DNA from: Pseudomonadota bacterium
GTDB lineage: Bacteria; SAR324; XYD2-FULL-50-16; JAHJRI01
DNA length: 7,728 nucleotides
Assembly: GCA_022360105.1 (NCBI GenBank)
Contig: JAKSDL010000500.1
Span: 1 to 7,728 of the forward strand
Reading direction: 5' to 3'
The translations under genes and the position numbers were made by a program. The notes beneath the pieces are model-generated. The model did not search any database, had not been told where the DNA came from, and was given only the letters and a program-made list of their open reading frames with translations. This document shows positions 6,949 through 7,728 of the stretch, piece after piece. Numbering within the stretch: position 1 is the stretch's first letter; the number at the start of each line of letters is the position of its first letter.

Positions 6949-7183
6949 AGTACTATTATTTGCGCACCTACGGGAAATTGTAGGTTCAAACGAAATCAGT
7001 CTGGAGATGGATCAAGGCAGCAAAGGGGATGATTTGCTTGACGTTTTGCAGCATAAGTATCCTGATATAAAAGATCACCGACACTATTTGAAATTATCAA
7101 TGAACGGTGAATACATAACGAAGGAAACTGTTCTGGAAGACCAGGCAGAGATTGCAGTTTTTCCACCAGTTAGCGGCGGGTAG
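6938..7183 (+). CDS. moaD: Molybdopterin synthase small subunit (sulfur carrier MoaD)
   Basis: This 81-residue protein has the ubiquitin-like size and pattern of MoaD: an opening strand KVLLFAHLREIVG, a middle helix (DDLLDVLQHKY), SMNGEYI around 54-60, and the ending EIAVFPPVSGG. The terminal Gly80-Gly81 is the diagnostic feature, since the C-terminal glycine is adenylated by MoeB and converted to the thiocarboxylate that donates sulfur to precursor Z (cPMP). It acts in the cytosol as a heterotetramer with MoaE, encoded four bases downstream (three bases between stop and ATG). ATG 6938 lies inside the 3' end of the tatD-type gene and has no Shine-Dalgarno sequence, so coupled re-initiation is likely. 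The frame is open further upstream, but that would add non-MoaD residues. ThiS also ends in GG, but the FPPVSGG end and the moaE neighbour settle the identity. Confidence 0.94.
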   Translation: MKTKVLLFAHLREIVGSNEISLEMDQGSKGDDLLDVLQHKYPDIKDHRHYLKLSMNGEYITKETVLEDQAEIAVFPPVSGG

Positions 7184-7186
7184 AGA

Positions 7187-7618
7187 ATGGAACTTTTCGA
7201 AATAACCGAAGATGTTTTGGATGTAAACGCCATTGTGGCCAAAGTGTCTGTCCCACAAGCCGGAGCGATATCGACATTTATCGGTGTAACCAGGAATTAT
7301 ACGGAGGACAAAAAGGTTGATTATCTTGTTTATGAGGCCTATTACTCTATGTCCTTGGAATTGATGAATCAAATTGCAAGTGAAGCTAAACGGCAATTTG
7401 ATATTGAAAAAGTCGCAATTTCACACAGAATCGGGAAAGTCGCAATTGAAGAGGCGAGTGTTGTGATAGCCGTTTCAGCAGGCCACCGCAAAGCAGCAAT
7501 CAATGCCTGCCATTTTGCCATCGATCGACTAAAGGAAATTGTTCCTATCTGGAAAAAAGAATTCATGCTCAATGGCGAACAGGAGTGGATTGCTAACAAG
7601 GAGTCATCGGCTAATTAA
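7187..7618 (+). CDS. moaE: Molybdopterin synthase catalytic subunit MoaE
   Basis: MoaE is the large subunit of molybdopterin synthase; with thiocarboxylated MoaD it converts cyclic pyranopterin monophosphate to molybdopterin. The 143 residues match the family's usual 140-150. Visible motifs are GAISTFIGVTRN (26-37) with Arg36, VYEAYYSM (48-55), SHRIGKVAIEEASVVIAVSAGHR (79-101) with His100-Arg101, and RLKEIVPIWKKE (114-125). Lys116 and Lys123 fit the two active-site lysines of the E. coli enzyme (Lys119, Lys126) with the same spacing of seven. The ending GEQEWIANKES is also typical. ATG 7187 follows the moaD stop by three bases, with GGGTAG just before it as a weak ribosome binding site. No moaA, moaC or moeB gene is visible in this window, so the rest of the cofactor pathway must be encoded elsewhere. 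Confidence 0.96.
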   Translation: MELFEITEDVLDVNAIVAKVSVPQAGAISTFIGVTRNYTEDKKVDYLVYEAYYSMSLELMNQIASEAKRQFDIEKVAISHRIGKVAIEEASVVIAVSAGHRKAAINACHFAIDRLKEIVPIWKKEFMLNGEQEWIANKESSAN

Positions 7619-7645
7619 GTAAATCGGGGGGATGAAGGTATTATC

Positions 7646-7728
7646 ATGGGGCATCGGCAATATACAATTTCAGAAGAACAGCGCAAGGAATATGCATCGG
7701 GATTTTTGCTGGATTTGATGATAAATGG
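7646..7728 (+). CDS. 5' end of an unidentified gene, cut by the window edge
   Basis: An ATG at 7646 is preceded by GAAGG at 7634-7638 with a seven-base gap, one of the best ribosome binding sites in the window. The frame stays open for 27 codons to the last base. The start reads MGHRQYTISEEQRKEY and goes on with ASGFLLDLMIN, a charged, probably helical beginning without a signal peptide. I do not recognise the family from so short a piece. It starts 27 bases after the moaE stop, so it probably belongs to the same transcript. A competing ATG at 7632 in another frame stops after 28 codons and has a poorer context. Confidence 0.55.
   Translation, partial: MGHRQYTISEEQRKEYASGFLLDLMIN

Noticed and set aside
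6839..7183. Longer moaD product starting upstream at 6839
   Set aside because: The extra 33 residues are an out-of-phase reading of the tatD-type gene, and MoaD proteins are about 80 residues, matching the ATG at 6938.
7632..7718. Alternative ATG at 7632 as the start of the last gene
   Set aside because: Its frame stops after 28 codons, whereas the frame from 7646 stays open and has the better-placed GAAGG.
1..7728. Mobile element, CRISPR array, tRNA or a defence or biosynthetic island
   Set aside because: I saw no transposase, integrase, regularly spaced repeats or tRNA-like folding, and all recognised genes are housekeeping families with similar composition.

Overview
The window looks like an ordinary chromosomal stretch from a Gram-negative bacterium of moderate-to-low GC. 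It is gene-dense, with housekeeping families on both strands and no phage, IS, CRISPR, rRNA or tRNA signal. The Gram-negative guess rests on anhydro-MurNAc kinase (AnmK) lying beside a signal-peptide-free GH3 enzyme of the NagZ type, a pairing characteristic of cytosolic peptidoglycan recycling. I cannot place the phylum. The TatD protein recalls deltaproteobacterial homologues from memory, which is weak evidence.

Layout, left to right. (1) 1-1048, plus strand: the 3' part of a membrane-anchored thioredoxin-fold protein with a CSLC site, then 19 bp later a DJ-1/YajL-type protein, probably one transcript. (2) 1052-1723, minus strand: a short, divergent PNP/UDP nucleoside-phosphorylase-family protein, convergent with the DJ-1 gene and separated from it by 3 bp. 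(3) 1724-1986: an intergenic region with a good sigma70-type promoter reading right. (4) 1987-3288, plus: a fold-type I PLP aminotransferase. (5) 3307-4452, minus: anmK, convergent with the aminotransferase over an 18 bp gap spanned by a short inverted repeat. (6) 4453-4567: a divergent promoter region whose two -10 boxes overlap. (7) 4568-6034, plus: the nagZ-like GH3 glycosidase with a C-terminal extension. (8) 6035-6156: a spacer with a strong promoter. (9) 6157-7618, plus: tatD-type metallohydrolase, moaD and moaE, closely packed. (10) From 7646 a further plus-strand gene starts with a good ribosome binding site and runs off the window.

How the genes work together. NagZ releases GlcNAc from imported GlcNAc-anhydroMurNAc (peptides), and AnmK converts the freed anhydroMurNAc to MurNAc-6-phosphate. 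Their head-to-head arrangement with overlapping promoters suggests coordinated or mutually exclusive transcription. MoaD and MoaE are the small and large subunits of molybdopterin synthase, which adds the dithiolene sulfurs of the molybdenum cofactor. Their overlap with a TatD-family gene is organisational and does not by itself give TatD a role in cofactor synthesis.

I found no convincing undescribed system. The points most worth a second look are the overlapping anmK/nagZ promoters, the PTHG variant and shrunken C-terminal domain of the NagZ-like protein, the nucleoside-phosphorylase homologue with no recognisable N-terminal phosphate loop, and the unidentified gene after moaE.
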